A stretch of DNA of 64,000 nt from Scybalenecus merdavium (lineage in GTDB: Bacteria; Bacillota; Clostridia; Oscillospirales; Acutalibacteraceae). The notes under the pieces were generated by a model, which made no database searches, had not been told where the DNA came from, and was given only the letters and a program-made list of their open reading frames with translations. Shown in pieces: positions 1-8,836 of the stretch; the first letter of the stretch is position 1; the number at the start of each line of letters is the position of its first letter. The position numbers and the translations under genes are program-made. The stretch is taken from NCBI GenBank assembly GCA_018714405.1, contig DVNM01000042.1:1-64000 (forward strand), read 5' to 3'.

Positions 1-879
1 CTGAAGTCCACCTACTGCGACGGGCTTTTAAAAGTCATTGACAACACGGGGCGCATCCACACAAGCTTTAACCAGGCGGAAACGCGCACCGGGCGTATTT
101 CTTCGCTGGAGCCGAACCTGCAGAATATACCGATCCGCACCGAGCTGGGGCGCGAGATGCGCAAATTCTTTACCGCAAAAGACGGTTGTGTTCTGGTGGA
201 CGCCGACTACTCACAGATCGAACTGCGCGTGCTGGCGGCACTGGCTGACGACAAAGCAATGATCGACGCGTTCAACAGCGGCGCCGACATCCACACGACC
301 ACGGCAAGCCAGGTGTTCGGCCTGCCTGAGAACATGGTCACGCCGCAGATGCGCAGCCGTGCAAAGGCCGTGAACTTCGGTATCGTCTACGGCATCGGTG
401 CCTTTTCACTGGCCGGCGACATCCACGTCAGCGTGAAAGAGGCCAAGCAGTACATCGACGGCTACCTGAACCATTACAAAGGCGTAGACGCCTACATGAA
501 GAAATCGATCGAAACGGCCAAGGAAAAAGGCTACAGTGAAACGCTGTTCGGCCGCAAGCGCTACCTGCCCGAACTGAATTCCAAAAACCACATGATGCGC
601 GCCTTTGGCGAACGCGTAGCGCGCAATATGCCGATCCAGGGCACTGCGGCCGACATCATCAAAATCGCCATGATCCGCGTGCGCGACCGTATGAAAGCCG
701 AGGGCTACAAAGCGCGCCTGATTTTGCAGGTGCACGACGAACTGATCGTGGAAGCGCCAGAGGCCGAGGCCGAAGCCGTGCGCACCCTGGTGCAGGAAGA
801 AATGGAAAGCGCCTGTGCCTTAAGCGTAAAGCTGGTGGCCGACGCCAAGATCGGAAAGACGTGGTACGATGCGCACTGA
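1..879 (+). CDS. polA: DNA polymerase I, C-terminal part (5' end outside window)
   Basis: This is the polymerase domain of DNA polymerase I, which fills gaps in repair and Okazaki-fragment processing. The reading frame is open from base 1, so only the last 292 residues are present. Family A motifs appear in order: RTGRISSLEPNLQNIP, motif A DYSQIELRVLAAL (metal-binding Asp), motif B RSRAKAVNFGIVYG (O-helix Arg, Lys, Tyr) and motif C VHDELIVE (second catalytic Asp). It ends in TGA at 877-879, and rimI starts 11 bases earlier, so the two are translationally coupled. Nothing can be said about an exonuclease domain, which lies upstream. Confidence 0.97.
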   Translation: MKSTYCDGLLKVIDNTGRIHTSFNQAETRTGRISSLEPNLQNIPIRTELGREMRKFFTAKDGCVLVDADYSQIELRVLAALADDKAMIDAFNSGADIHTTTASQVFGLPENMVTPQMRSRAKAVNFGIVYGIGAFSLAGDIHVSVKEAKQYIDGYLNHYKGVDAYMKKSIETAKEKGYSETLFGRKRYLPELNSKNHMMRAFGERVARNMPIQGTAADIIKIAMIRVRDRMKAEGYKARLILQVHDELIVEAPEAEAEAVRTLVQEEMESACALSVKLVADAKIGKTWYDAH

Positions 880-1333
880 GTTTACCATTCTGCCGGCTGC
901 GCCGGAGGATGTGAAAACGCTGGCCGGTCTGGAAGGAGCCTGCTTTTCCGAGCCGTGGAGCGAAAGCGCCCTGCTGGACGCCATGCACGATGCGCGCTAC
1001 ATTTGCCTGAAAGCGTGCGCCGGGGGTGAAATTGCCGGGTATGCGCTGTTTCAGAACATCTGCGGTGAGGGCTATGTGTGCAGCATTGCCGTGTTCGCCG
1101 CCATGCGCCGGCGTGGTGCGGCCAGCGCGCTGCTCGGCGCTATGAAGAGCTACGCCGACAAGAATTTGCACTTTTTAACGCTGGAGGTGCGCCCATCCAA
1201 CGCGGCGGCCACAGCGCTTTATGAAAAAGAGGGGTTTTGCCCGGCCGGCCGGCGCAAAAACTTTTACAGAAAACCGACGGAGGACGCCCTGCTGATGACC
1301 TACACCCCGAAACAGGGCGAAAAAACGCCATGA
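869..1333 (+). CDS. rimI: Ribosomal protein S18-alanine N-acetyltransferase (GNAT family)
   Basis: A GNAT acetyltransferase of 154 residues, the usual size for RimI, which acetylates the N-terminal alanine of ribosomal protein S18 with acetyl-CoA. The acetyl-CoA loop is visible as RRRGAASALLGAM (about residues 78-90), followed by LEVRPSNAAATALYEKEGF, the RimI/ArgR-type C-terminal signature with the late Tyr. It overlaps polA by 11 bases, and its TGA overlaps the next ATG. The neighbour tsaD, one gene on, matches the common rimI-tsaD linkage, which supports RimI over another GNAT. Substrate assignment is by family and context only. Confidence 0.85.
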   Translation: MRTEFTILPAAPEDVKTLAGLEGACFSEPWSESALLDAMHDARYICLKACAGGEIAGYALFQNICGEGYVCSIAVFAAMRRRGAASALLGAMKSYADKNLHFLTLEVRPSNAAATALYEKEGFCPAGRRKNFYRKPTEDALLMTYTPKQGEKTP

Positions 1334-2763
1334 AAAAAGAAAACGAAAAAGAAAAAAACGAGCAGCTTGCCGCGGCTTTTCAGGCGCACCTGCAAAAGCT
1401 TGCGCTGCCGTACCGAACAAAGCGCACAGAAACAGACGGTGAATTTACCAAGATCCACCTGGATTTTGACGGCTTTGCCTGCACCCTGACCGGCACAGCC
1501 GGCTATGCGCTTGGGCTGAGTTTTTTGGAATACGAAACAAGCGCCTCCACCATGACCGTGCGCCTGCGCTTTCGCGACGACGGCATGTACTACGACCTGT
1601 ACGACATGGAGAACCTGGCGGACGACGCACAATTTGAGACGCTTTGCTTTCACAACGTGCGCACGCCGCAGGCAGCCGACACCGCGGCAAAAAAGCTGAT
1701 CGACGGGCTGAACCGGCACAGCGCGCTGCTGCAGAGAATTGCCGCAGACGACGCGCTGTACGCGCAGCTTTATGAAAACAAGTTAAAAGATATGGCCACG
1801 GCCATGACCGAAAAGAACAGCGACCTGCAAAAGCTGAAAACCGCACCCGACAAAGCGGCGGCCGAGGCCTGCCTGTATACGCTCGACACGTTTTTAGGGC
1901 TCGGCGCGCTGGACCAGAGCCGCACCTACAAGCAGTGGCTGGCAAAGGGTGAAACGAAGAAAGCCGTGGAAAAGCTGGAAAGCATGCGCCAAAAGCAGAA
2001 CCTGACCGTGTTTGAGACCAGATTTTTGGAGGCGCTGAAAGCCGGCGCGTTTACCCTGAACGAGGAAACGCGCAGCAAGGCCGCGCACGAGATCGACGCC
2101 AAAAAATACCAGGGCATCTACACGGTGGCCGCGCTTTTGCTGTCTTTCGCGCTTTGGTTCGGGCTTTCACGCCTTTGCAGCTTTTTGGGCGCCAAAATCG
2201 CATTTGACGGCGCCGAGCTGCTGACCAGCGGCACACTTTCCCTTTTCATCTGCCTGCTGGCCTGCATCTTTACATACCCCGTTCTTTTCAAGCTGCTGGT
2301 GCGCCTGACAAACAAAAAGCACGCCGCGCGCATTATTGAAGCCAGCGGCATTGCCGAAAAGCCGTACAGCCTGTTTGTCCGTATTGCGCCGGTCGTTTTC
2401 ATATGTGTGGCGGCGGCAAGCCTTTATGCCGGCAGCTGCGGGCTGGCGCTCGGGAATGACGCCGTGCTGCGGCGCGACACGGGCAGGCTGCAAACCGAAA
2501 CGTGCAGCTACAGCGACTTTACGTTTTACACGGCAGAGGGCTACACCGAAAGCGACGGCCGCTTTACCGAAGGGCAATGGATCTGCGCGGTAAGCGCCGA
2601 CGGCAAAACCGTTTGGCAAAGCGACGTGCCGCTTGCAAAAGAGACCTACGACGCTTTGTGTGAAAAAATCACCGAAAACGGCGCCAAACTGCAGTTTGTG
2701 CACGACAACACGCAGATCGACGAGCTGAATGTTGCCGCACAAAACGGGCAGAATGAAGAATAA
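1330..2763 (+). CDS. Predicted three-helix membrane protein, function unknown
   Basis: I do not recognise this 477-residue protein. The start is the ATG overlapping the rimI stop (ATGA). A Lys/Glu-rich N-terminus leads into a soluble region of about 250 residues with a helical, Lys- and Met-rich stretch. Three hydrophobic segments follow at roughly residues 262-283, 298-322 and 348-370, then a C-terminal tail of about 100 residues rich in polar and aromatic residues. If the topology is simple, the tail is extracytoplasmic. It sits between rimI and tsaD in one tight transcription unit and its codon use matches its neighbours. It could be a membrane-linked factor unrelated to tRNA modification; position alone does not show function. 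Confidence 0.8.
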   Translation: MKKENEKEKNEQLAAAFQAHLQKLALPYRTKRTETDGEFTKIHLDFDGFACTLTGTAGYALGLSFLEYETSASTMTVRLRFRDDGMYYDLYDMENLADDAQFETLCFHNVRTPQAADTAAKKLIDGLNRHSALLQRIAADDALYAQLYENKLKDMATAMTEKNSDLQKLKTAPDKAAAEACLYTLDTFLGLGALDQSRTYKQWLAKGETKKAVEKLESMRQKQNLTVFETRFLEALKAGAFTLNEETRSKAAHEIDAKKYQGIYTVAALLLSFALWFGLSRLCSFLGAKIAFDGAELLTSGTLSLFICLLACIFTYPVLFKLLVRLTNKKHAARIIEASGIAEKPYSLFVRIAPVVFICVAAASLYAGSCGLALGNDAVLRRDTGRLQTETCSYSDFTFYTAEGYTESDGRFTEGQWICAVSADGKTVWQSDVPLAKETYDALCEKITENGAKLQFVHDNTQIDELNVAAQNGQNEE

Positions 2764-2776
2764 AGAGGGGAATCAT

Positions 2777-3787
2777 TTGAAAATACTCGGTATAGAATCA
2801 TCATGCGACGAAACGGCAGCCGCCGTTGTGGAAGACGGCCGGCGCGTGCTTTCCAACGCGATCGCATCGTCCATTGAGGAGCACAAGCTCTACGGCGGCG
2901 TTGTGCCGGAGATCGCGTCGCGCCGGCACGCCGAAGCCATTTCCGGCGTGGTGCGCGAGGCGCTGGACACCGCCGGTACGGCGCTGGAAGAAATAGACGC
3001 CGTAGCCGTGACCTACGCCCCCGGGCTGATCGGGTCGCTGCTCGTGGGCGTCAACTTTGCCAAGGGACTGGCTGTAACGGCCGGCAAGCCGCTTGTGCCG
3101 GTGCACCACCTGCGCGGCCACATTGCCGCCAACTACATTTCCGGCGAGGTGGAACCGCCGTTTTTATGCCTGGTCGTTTCCGGCGGCCATTCGCACATTG
3201 CGCTGGTCAAAGACTACGTCACGCTGGAGGTCATCGGCAAAACGCGCGACGATGCAGCCGGCGAAGCGCTGGACAAGGCCGGGCGCACGATGGGGCTGCC
3301 CTACCCGGGCGGCGTGAGCATTGACAAAATATCGACGCAGGGCGACGAAAACGCCTTTACTTTTACGCGCCCGAAGCTGGACACGCCCTATGACTTTTCA
3401 TTCAGCGGACTGAAGACCGCCGTGATCAACACGGTGCACAACGCCGCGCAAAAGAACGAGGCACTGAACACGGCCGACCTGGCCGCGTCTTTCCAAAAGT
3501 GCGTAGCCTCGTACCTTTGCGACCACCTGGAGGCCGCCGCCAAAGACCTTGGGTGCACAACCATCTGCCTGGCGGGCGGCGTGTCGGCCAACTCCAAGCT
3601 GCGCGCCATGGCCGGCGAAATGTGCAAAAAAAACGGTTTTACGCTGCATTTGCCGCAGATGAAATATTGCGGCGACAACGCAGCCATGATCGCCGCACAG
3701 GGTTATTTTGAATTTTTAAGCGGCAAAACGGCCGGCACCGGGCTGAACGCTTATGCAACTATGCCAATGGATGCGCCGCTTTTTTAA
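2777..3787 (+). CDS. tsaD: tRNA N6-adenosine threonylcarbamoyltransferase
   Basis: TsaD transfers the threonylcarbamoyl group to A37 of ANN-decoding tRNAs, working with TsaB, TsaE and TsaC. The protein is 336 residues, typical for the family. It starts GIESSCDETAAAVV and carries the metal-binding VHHLRGH (His111 and His115), VSGGHSHI, PYPGGVSIDK and, near the end, the CGDNAAMIA motif with its metal-binding Asp. The start is taken as TTG at 2777 because AGAGGGG lies six bases upstream; an in-frame ATG at 2753 overlaps the previous gene and has a worse site. TsaB is not in the window. Confidence 0.95.
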   Translation: MKILGIESSCDETAAAVVEDGRRVLSNAIASSIEEHKLYGGVVPEIASRRHAEAISGVVREALDTAGTALEEIDAVAVTYAPGLIGSLLVGVNFAKGLAVTAGKPLVPVHHLRGHIAANYISGEVEPPFLCLVVSGGHSHIALVKDYVTLEVIGKTRDDAAGEALDKAGRTMGLPYPGGVSIDKISTQGDENAFTFTRPKLDTPYDFSFSGLKTAVINTVHNAAQKNEALNTADLAASFQKCVASYLCDHLEAAAKDLGCTTICLAGGVSANSKLRAMAGEMCKKNGFTLHLPQMKYCGDNAAMIAAQGYFEFLSGKTAGTGLNAYATMPMDAPLF

Positions 3788-3809
3788 CAATCTTTTTACA
3801 TTGTTGCTA

Positions 3810-3837
3810 TTGCAAAAAATGGCAATTTTGCTATAAT
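3810..3837 (+). promoter_or_regulatory. Sigma-A-type promoter of pckG
   Basis: TTGCAA at 3810-3815 and TATAAT at 3832-3837 are separated by 16 bases. They lie between the tsaD stop and pckG, with about 110 bases of leader before the pckG start. Confidence 0.75.
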
Positions 3838-3847
3838 GTTAGGGAAT

Positions 3848-3866
3848 AAAAAGCGGGTGGCTTTTT
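3848..3866 (+). promoter_or_regulatory. Small A/T-rich hairpin in the pckG leader
   Basis: AAAAAGC at 3848-3854 can pair with GCTTTTT at 3860-3866 around a five-base loop, just after the predicted transcription start of pckG. The stem is weak and the following T tract poor. It may stabilise the 5' end of the mRNA or terminate tsaD transcripts. Confidence 0.35.
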
Positions 3867-3947
3867 ATTTACATAATTTATGCCAAAAATACAAACAGTA
3901 GGTATTGATTTGTATTTTTTGAATGCTTGCAAAGGAGACATCAAGTT

Positions 3948-5726
3948 ATGGAAAAACTGACCGAAAACAAATCGGTGCTCAGCTGGCTCGACGAAAAGAT
4001 CGAACTGCTCAAGCCCTCCAAGATCGTTTGGATCGACGGCTCTAAAGAACAGATCGACGCACTGAAGGCCGAGGCCTGCGAGACCGGCGAAATGATCAAG
4101 CTCAACGAGGATCTGCTGCCCGACTGCTATCTGCACAGAACGGCTGAAAACGACGTGGCCCGTGTGGAGGACCGCACGCTCATCTGCTCCAGAGAAGAAA
4201 AGGACGCCGGCCCCACGAACCACTGGATGGATCCGCAGAAAGCCTATAAAATGCTTTACGACATCGCTGCCGGTTCCTACGAAGGCAGAACGATGTACAT
4301 CATCCCCTATTCCATGGGCCCGGTCGGCTCGCCGTTCTCCAAGATCGGTATTGAGATCACCGACTCCATTTACGTTGTGCTGAACATGAACATCATGACC
4401 CGTGTCGGCAAAAACGTGCTGGATACGCTGGGCGATTCTGACGACTGGGTACGCGGCATGCACGCCAAGTGCAACGTAGACCCGGAAAACAGATGGATCT
4501 GCCAGTTCCCGGAAGACAACACCATCATCTCTGTAAACTCCGCTTACGGCGGCAACGTGCTGCTGGGCAAAAAGTGCTTTGCACTGCGCATTGCCTCCTA
4601 CCTTGGCAAAAACGAGGGCTGGCAGGCTGAACACATGCTGATCCTTGGCCTGCAGAACCCGCAGGGCGAAGTCAAATACATCTGCGCGGCGTTCCCGTCG
4701 GCCTGCGGCAAGACCAACCTGGCCATGCTGATCCCGCCGGAAGTTTACACCAAGCAGGGCTACAAAGTATGGTGCGTCGGCGACGACATTGCCTGGATCC
4801 GCAAAGGTGAAGACGGCCGTCTGTACGCCATCAACCCCGAAAACGGCTTCTTCGGCGTAGCGCCCGGCACCAACGAAAAGTCCAACCCGAACGCGCTGGA
4901 ATCCACCAAGAAAGGCACCATTTTCACGAACGTTTGCCACAACCTGGACAACAACACCGTTTGGTGGGAAGGTCTCGACAAGAACCCGCCGACCAACGCC
5001 ATCGACTGGAAAGGCAACCCCTGGAACGGCGCTGTGGACACCACAAAGGGCGCGCACCCCAATTCAAGATTTACTGCACCGGCCAAGAACTGCCCCTGCA
5101 TTTCGCCCGAATTTGAAAATCCGCAGGGCGTGCCGATCTCGGCATTCGTATTCGGCGGCCGCCGTGCAAAGCTGACCCCGCTGGTTTACCAGTCCAAAGA
5201 CTGGAACAACGGTGTGTTCGTTGGCTCCATCATGGCATCTGAGACCACTGCCGCTGCCGCCGGCGCCGTTGGCGTTGTGCGCCGCGACCCGATGGCCATG
5301 CTGCCGTTCTGCGGCTACAACATGGGCGACTACTGGCAGCACTGGATCGACATCGGCAAAACGCTTGACCCCGACAAGGCGCCGAAGATCTTCAACGTCA
5401 ACTGGTTCAGAAAAGACGACGAAGGCAACTTCCTGTGGCCGGGCTTCGGCGACAACATGCGTGTGCTGGAGTGGATCATTGACCGCTGCGAAGGCAAAGC
5501 CGATGCGCAGGAGACCGCGATCGGTTACCTGCCCTACGCGAAGGACATCAACCTGGACGGCCTGGATATGACCGAGGCTGACCTGGACAATATCCTGGAC
5601 GTGGACAAAGACGAATGGAAGAAAGAAGCCGAGGGCATCGAAGAATTCTATGCGAAGTTTGGCGACACGCTGCCGGCTGAGCTGAAAGCACAGCTGGACA
5701 ACCTGAAAGCCAACCTGGACAAATAA
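3948..5726 (+). CDS. pckG: Phosphoenolpyruvate carboxykinase (GTP type)
   Basis: GTP-dependent PEP carboxykinase interconverts oxaloacetate and PEP with GTP/GDP. In fermenters it often runs towards oxaloacetate for succinate or anaplerosis, though direction cannot be read from sequence. The protein is 592 residues. The nucleotide and PEP sites are clear: FPSACGKTNLAM (P-loop-like, near residue 250, with the hyper-reactive Cys), INPENGFFGVAPGT, and FVFGGRRAKLTPLVYQSKDW. These identify the GTP rather than the ATP family. The ATG at 3948 is preceded by AAAGGAG. It has its own promoter and appears monocistronic or joined to the methyltransferase 63 bases downstream. Confidence 0.96.
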   Translation: MEKLTENKSVLSWLDEKIELLKPSKIVWIDGSKEQIDALKAEACETGEMIKLNEDLLPDCYLHRTAENDVARVEDRTLICSREEKDAGPTNHWMDPQKAYKMLYDIAAGSYEGRTMYIIPYSMGPVGSPFSKIGIEITDSIYVVLNMNIMTRVGKNVLDTLGDSDDWVRGMHAKCNVDPENRWICQFPEDNTIISVNSAYGGNVLLGKKCFALRIASYLGKNEGWQAEHMLILGLQNPQGEVKYICAAFPSACGKTNLAMLIPPEVYTKQGYKVWCVGDDIAWIRKGEDGRLYAINPENGFFGVAPGTNEKSNPNALESTKKGTIFTNVCHNLDNNTVWWEGLDKNPPTNAIDWKGNPWNGAVDTTKGAHPNSRFTAPAKNCPCISPEFENPQGVPISAFVFGGRRAKLTPLVYQSKDWNNGVFVGSIMASETTAAAAGAVGVVRRDPMAMLPFCGYNMGDYWQHWIDIGKTLDPDKAPKIFNVNWFRKDDEGNFLWPGFGDNMRVLEWIIDRCEGKADAQETAIGYLPYAKDINLDGLDMTEADLDNILDVDKDEWKKEAEGIEEFYAKFGDTLPAELKAQLDNLKANLDK

Positions 5727-5789
5727 GCTTGACTTTATAAACAATGGGCAGTGCGGTGCACTGCCCATGCTTTTTTGCAGGAGGACGAT

Positions 5790-6572
5790 ATGAAACAGGC
5801 GCACATTGACCACGGCCGCAGCTTTGACTGGGGGAAAGCTTCCGGCGCATATGCCGAATACCGCGACATTTACCCGCCGGCGTTTTACGAGCACCTGCTG
5901 GCGCGCGGCGTCTGCGGCAAAGGGCAGAACGCGCTGGACCTGGGTACCGGCACCGGCGTTCTGCCGCGCGCCCTGTACCCATACGGGGCAAAGTGGACCG
6001 GCGCAGACATCAGCAAAAACCAGATCGCCGAAGCGCGCCGGCTGTCCGTGGCGCACGGCATGGATATACGCTACATCGTCTCTTCGGCCGAAGCGCTGGA
6101 GCTGCCCGATGAATCGTTCGACACAGTCACGGCCTGCCAGTGCTTTATGTATTTTGACAACGACGAAGCCGCGCGCAACATTTGCCGCATGCTGAAGACG
6201 GGCGGCCGCCTTATGGTCTTATTTATGGCGTGGCTGCCGGACGAAAGTGAAATGGCCGCGGCAAGCGAAAAACTGATTTTAAAATACAATCCAAACTGGA
6301 CCGGCTGCGGCATGCAGCGAAGCGATGCCAAGCAGCCGGCCAGCACCCTGCCCTACTTTCGCCTGACATATAAAGAAGCCTATTTAACGCCGGTCGAATT
6401 CACAAGAGAGAGCTGGCACGGCCGTCTGACTGCCTGCCGCGGCACGGCGGCCTCCATGACGCCCGAAACGCTTGCGGCGTGGGAAGAGGCGCACAAAAAG
6501 CTGACGACGGCGTTCCCTGAACGCTTTGTGATACCCCACTGGGTGACATTAGCGGAACTGACCAAAAAATAA
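5790..6572 (+). CDS. Class I SAM-dependent methyltransferase
   Basis: A 260-residue methyltransferase of the Methyltransf_11 type. The SAM-binding motif I is ALDLGTGTGVLPRAL (about residues 50-64), followed by an acidic residue at GADISKNQIAEAR, then DESFDTVTACQCFMYF as motif IV-like and LKTGGRLMVLFMAWLP as motif V/VI. The ATG at 5790 follows AGGAGG. The substrate cannot be inferred: the C-terminal cap has no signature I recognise, and it lies alone between pckG and a convergent LysR gene. Confidence 0.85.
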   Translation: MKQAHIDHGRSFDWGKASGAYAEYRDIYPPAFYEHLLARGVCGKGQNALDLGTGTGVLPRALYPYGAKWTGADISKNQIAEARRLSVAHGMDIRYIVSSAEALELPDESFDTVTACQCFMYFDNDEAARNICRMLKTGGRLMVLFMAWLPDESEMAAASEKLILKYNPNWTGCGMQRSDAKQPASTLPYFRLTYKEAYLTPVEFTRESWHGRLTACRGTAASMTPETLAAWEEAHKKLTTAFPERFVIPHWVTLAELTKK

Positions 6573-6574
6573 AA

Positions 6575-6615
6575 CGGTCCCTGCCGAAACAACACGGTGG
6601 GGACCACTTCTTTAA
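6575..6615. terminator. Hairpin between convergent methyltransferase and lysR-type genes
   Basis: GGTCCC at 6576-6581 pairs with GGGACC at 6600-6605, with a short inner CCG/CGG helix. On the minus strand the stem is followed by a T-rich tract, so it best serves the LysR gene; on the plus strand the tract is poorer. About 90 bases separate the genes and hold nothing else visible. Confidence 0.5.
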
Positions 6616-6665
6616 TAAAAATAACGGCGCGGCGCACAGCACAAGCTTTTCAAAAAACGCCGCAA

Positions 6666-7556
6666 TCATTCGCTCCAGGTCTGCTGCAGGCGGCGCAGGA
6701 AGAGCGCAGCGGCCTTGGGAAACACCTGGTATTTTTTCCAGACAAGGTAGGCCGTTGCCTCAAGCCGCGGCGAAAGCGGCCGGAAACAGAGCGTGCTGCT
6801 GCGGTTCGGATGGATCAGCTTGTCAAACGACACGGCGTAGCCGAGCCCCTCGTCCACAAAAAGTGCGCCGTTATATAAAAGGTTGTACGTTGCCACCACA
6901 TTCAGACTGTCCAGATCGCGCCCGAACCAGGCAGCCAGGTCACCGCGCTGGTTTTCCTGCTCGGAAAGGATCAGGGGCTTATCCCAAAGGTCTTGCGGTT
7001 CGATCACCGCCTTTTCGGCCAGCGGCGCATCACAGCGCATGATCACGCCCCACACGTCTTTGACCGGGACTTTGAGCATATCATACTTGGCAGGGTCTGC
7101 CATACCAAACAAAATACCGAAATCGACCAGACCCTTGTCGAGCTGTTCGACCACGAACGCTGCATTGCCGCTGGAGATGTGATAATGGATATCCGGGTAT
7201 TTCTGCTGCAGCGACTGCGCCGCCCGCGCCAGATAGCGCACACTGTCGGTCTCACCTGCACCGATATACACGTCGCCGGCCACTGCGTCATCGCTCAGGG
7301 CAATTTCATTTTCCGCCTTTTGTACCAGTGACACGATCTCTTCCGCACGCTTGCGCAAAAGCATGCCCTCGTCTGTCAGCGTGACCCGGCGCGAGCCCTT
7401 TGTGCCGCGCACGAGCAGCGGTTTGCCCAGTTCCTTTTCCAGATCGCGCAGCTGTGTAGAGAGCGTGGGCTGTGAAAGATGCAGCGCACGCGCCGCGCCC
7501 GAAATGCTCTGTTCGCGTGCCACGGCCAGAAAATACTGTAAAACACGAAGTTCCAT
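6666..7556 (-). CDS. LysR-family transcriptional regulator
   Basis: A 296-residue LysR-type regulator. The N-terminal winged helix-turn-helix is plain: LRVLQYFLAVAREQSISGAA, then LHLSQPTLSTQLRDLEKELG, with TDEGMLLRKRAEEIVSLV as linker helix. The remainder is the periplasmic-binding-like effector domain. It is transcribed away from a small protein, a DUF3737 protein and a cyclophilin-like lipoprotein, and the shared upstream region holds a T-N11-A dyad. By the usual LysR pattern it probably controls that divergent set and itself. The effector is unknown. Confidence 0.93.
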   Translation of the reverse strand: MELRVLQYFLAVAREQSISGAARALHLSQPTLSTQLRDLEKELGKPLLVRGTKGSRRVTLTDEGMLLRKRAEEIVSLVQKAENEIALSDDAVAGDVYIGAGETDSVRYLARAAQSLQQKYPDIHYHISSGNAAFVVEQLDKGLVDFGILFGMADPAKYDMLKVPVKDVWGVIMRCDAPLAEKAVIEPQDLWDKPLILSEQENQRGDLAAWFGRDLDSLNVVATYNLLYNGALFVDEGLGYAVSFDKLIHPNRSSTLCFRPLSPRLEATAYLVWKKYQVFPKAAALFLRRLQQTWSE

Positions 7557-7574
7557 AACTTCCCTCCCGGAGTC

Positions 7575-7603
7575 AGTATAGCATACAATCTCATAGGTTT
7601 CAA
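7575..7603 (-). promoter_or_regulatory. Promoter of the LysR-type gene
   Basis: On the minus strand TTGAAA (complement of 7598-7603) and TATACT (complement of 7575-7580) are separated by 17 bases, just upstream of the LysR start. Confidence 0.7.
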
Positions 7604-7607
7604 CTAT
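7593..7607. promoter_or_regulatory. Candidate LysR operator (T-N11-A dyad)
   Basis: ATAG at 7593-7596 and CTAT at 7604-7607 form an interrupted palindrome with the T-N11-A spacing typical of LysR sites. It overlaps the -35 of the regulator's own promoter and lies about 25 bases upstream of the divergent promoter, the expected arrangement for autorepression plus activation of the divergent genes. Confidence 0.55.
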
Positions 7608-7630
7608 GGATATCCATCAAAACTAAGTAT

Positions 7631-7659
7631 TTGCTATTTGGTTTTGCATGTGCTACACT
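7631..7659 (+). promoter_or_regulatory. Promoter of the divergent DUF3737 operon
   Basis: TTGCTA at 7631-7636 and TACACT at 7654-7659 with a 17-base spacer, about 50 bases before the first ATG of the plus-strand genes. Confidence 0.65.
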
Positions 7660-7706
7660 GTGTATGCAACAAAAAGCCGGCACGCCGGCGGGGAGGAAGC
7701 GGCAAC

Positions 7707-7928
7707 ATGTCCCCAAACGAGGCACTGATCCAAAACCTGAAAGACGCCGGCTGTACGCCGGAATTCATAAAGCAGTTTACGCTTGGCCGGTGCGGCAGTG
7801 AGGAACGGCTGCAGCTGCAGCGGCACAGAGCAAAACTTTTGAGCGACGTACACGCAAAAGAAAAACAGATAGACTGCCTGGACTACCTGGTCTACCAGAT
7901 CCAGAAAAGCAAAACGCAGCCAAAATAA
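7707..7928 (+). CDS. Small helical protein of LysR/DUF3737 loci
   Basis: A 73-residue soluble protein, predicted almost all helix, with the look of a conserved small Bacillota protein: a NLKDAGCTPEFI start, a basic middle (RLQLQRHRAKLL) and a KEKQIDCLDYLVYQIQK end. The ATG at 7707 follows GGGGAGGAAG. It is the first gene of the set divergent from the LysR regulator, 28 bases ahead of the DUF3737 gene. No catalytic motif is visible. Function unknown; it could be a small regulatory partner of the neighbouring proteins. Confidence 0.8.
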   Translation: MSPNEALIQNLKDAGCTPEFIKQFTLGRCGSEERLQLQRHRAKLLSDVHAKEKQIDCLDYLVYQIQKSKTQPK

Positions 7929-7956
7929 CCACGTTTACACCAGGGAGGAAAAACAT

Positions 7957-8832
7957 ATGCAAACGATTACCGGCAAAAAATTTGATGAGGAGCGCGCCCT
8001 GTACGGCAGCCACGGTCTTTTGCTGAAAGACTGCGCCTTTGACGGCCCGGCCGACGGCGAAAGCGCGCTGAAAGAATGCAGCGACATTGAAGTGCAGCAC
8101 ACGTTTTGCAACCTGCGCTACCCGTTTTGGCACGACCACGACCTGAAAATCGAAAACAGTGAAATGACCGAGCTGTGCCGCGCGGCGCTGTGGTACAGCG
8201 AAAACATCGAAATTCGCCGCACACACATGGGCGGCATCAAGGCGCTGCGCGAGTGCAGCCATGTAAAAATTGAGAACTGCACCATTGATTCGCCGGAATT
8301 CGGCTGGTCGGTCAAAGACATTGAAATGCGCGGCAGCGAGGCAAAAAGCGAATACTTTATGATGCGCGCCGAGAACCTGCGCTTTTACAACGTGCGCTTT
8401 CAGGGCAAATACTCGTTCCAGTACATTCAGGACGCCGTGTTTGAAAACTGCGTATTCGACACGAAAGACGCTTTCTGGCACAGCAAAAACGTGACCGTCA
8501 AAAACAGCGTGGTCAAAGGCGAGTACCTGGCGTGGTACTCTGACCATCTGACACTCATCAACTGCAAGATCATCGGCACGCAGCCGTTTTGCTACTGCAA
8601 CGGTCTGAAGCTGATCGACTGCGAAATGATCCACTGTGACCTGGCCTTTGAAAAATCGGACGTGGAGGCTGCGGTAACCACGCCCGTGGACAGCATTAAA
8701 AACCCGAAAAGCGGCCACATTTATGTGCCGGCCGTCGGCGAGATCATTATGGACGATGATAACGCCAAGGGCGAGATTCTGATCAAAGACGCAGCTGAAC
8801 TGCAAAAATGCAGACACTGCGTGTGCGCATAA
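7957..8832 (+). CDS. DUF3737 family protein (predicted right-handed beta-helix)
   Basis: A 291-residue cytoplasmic protein that I recognise as DUF3737. It is built of short repeats in which an aromatic- or Cys-containing turn recurs every 18-22 residues (for example FWHDHDLKIENSEM, LWYSENIEIRRTHM, FWHSKNVTVKNSVV, AWYSDHLTLINCKI), the pattern of a parallel beta-helix. A short acidic tail follows (VGEIIMDDDNAKGEI). The family's biochemical role is not established to my knowledge. The ATG follows GGGAGG, and the gene lies in an operon divergent from a LysR regulator. Confidence 0.85.
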   Translation: MQTITGKKFDEERALYGSHGLLLKDCAFDGPADGESALKECSDIEVQHTFCNLRYPFWHDHDLKIENSEMTELCRAALWYSENIEIRRTHMGGIKALRECSHVKIENCTIDSPEFGWSVKDIEMRGSEAKSEYFMMRAENLRFYNVRFQGKYSFQYIQDAVFENCVFDTKDAFWHSKNVTVKNSVVKGEYLAWYSDHLTLINCKIIGTQPFCYCNGLKLIDCEMIHCDLAFEKSDVEAAVTTPVDSIKNPKSGHIYVPAVGEIIMDDDNAKGEILIKDAAELQKCRHCVCA

Positions 8833-8836
8833 GTCC

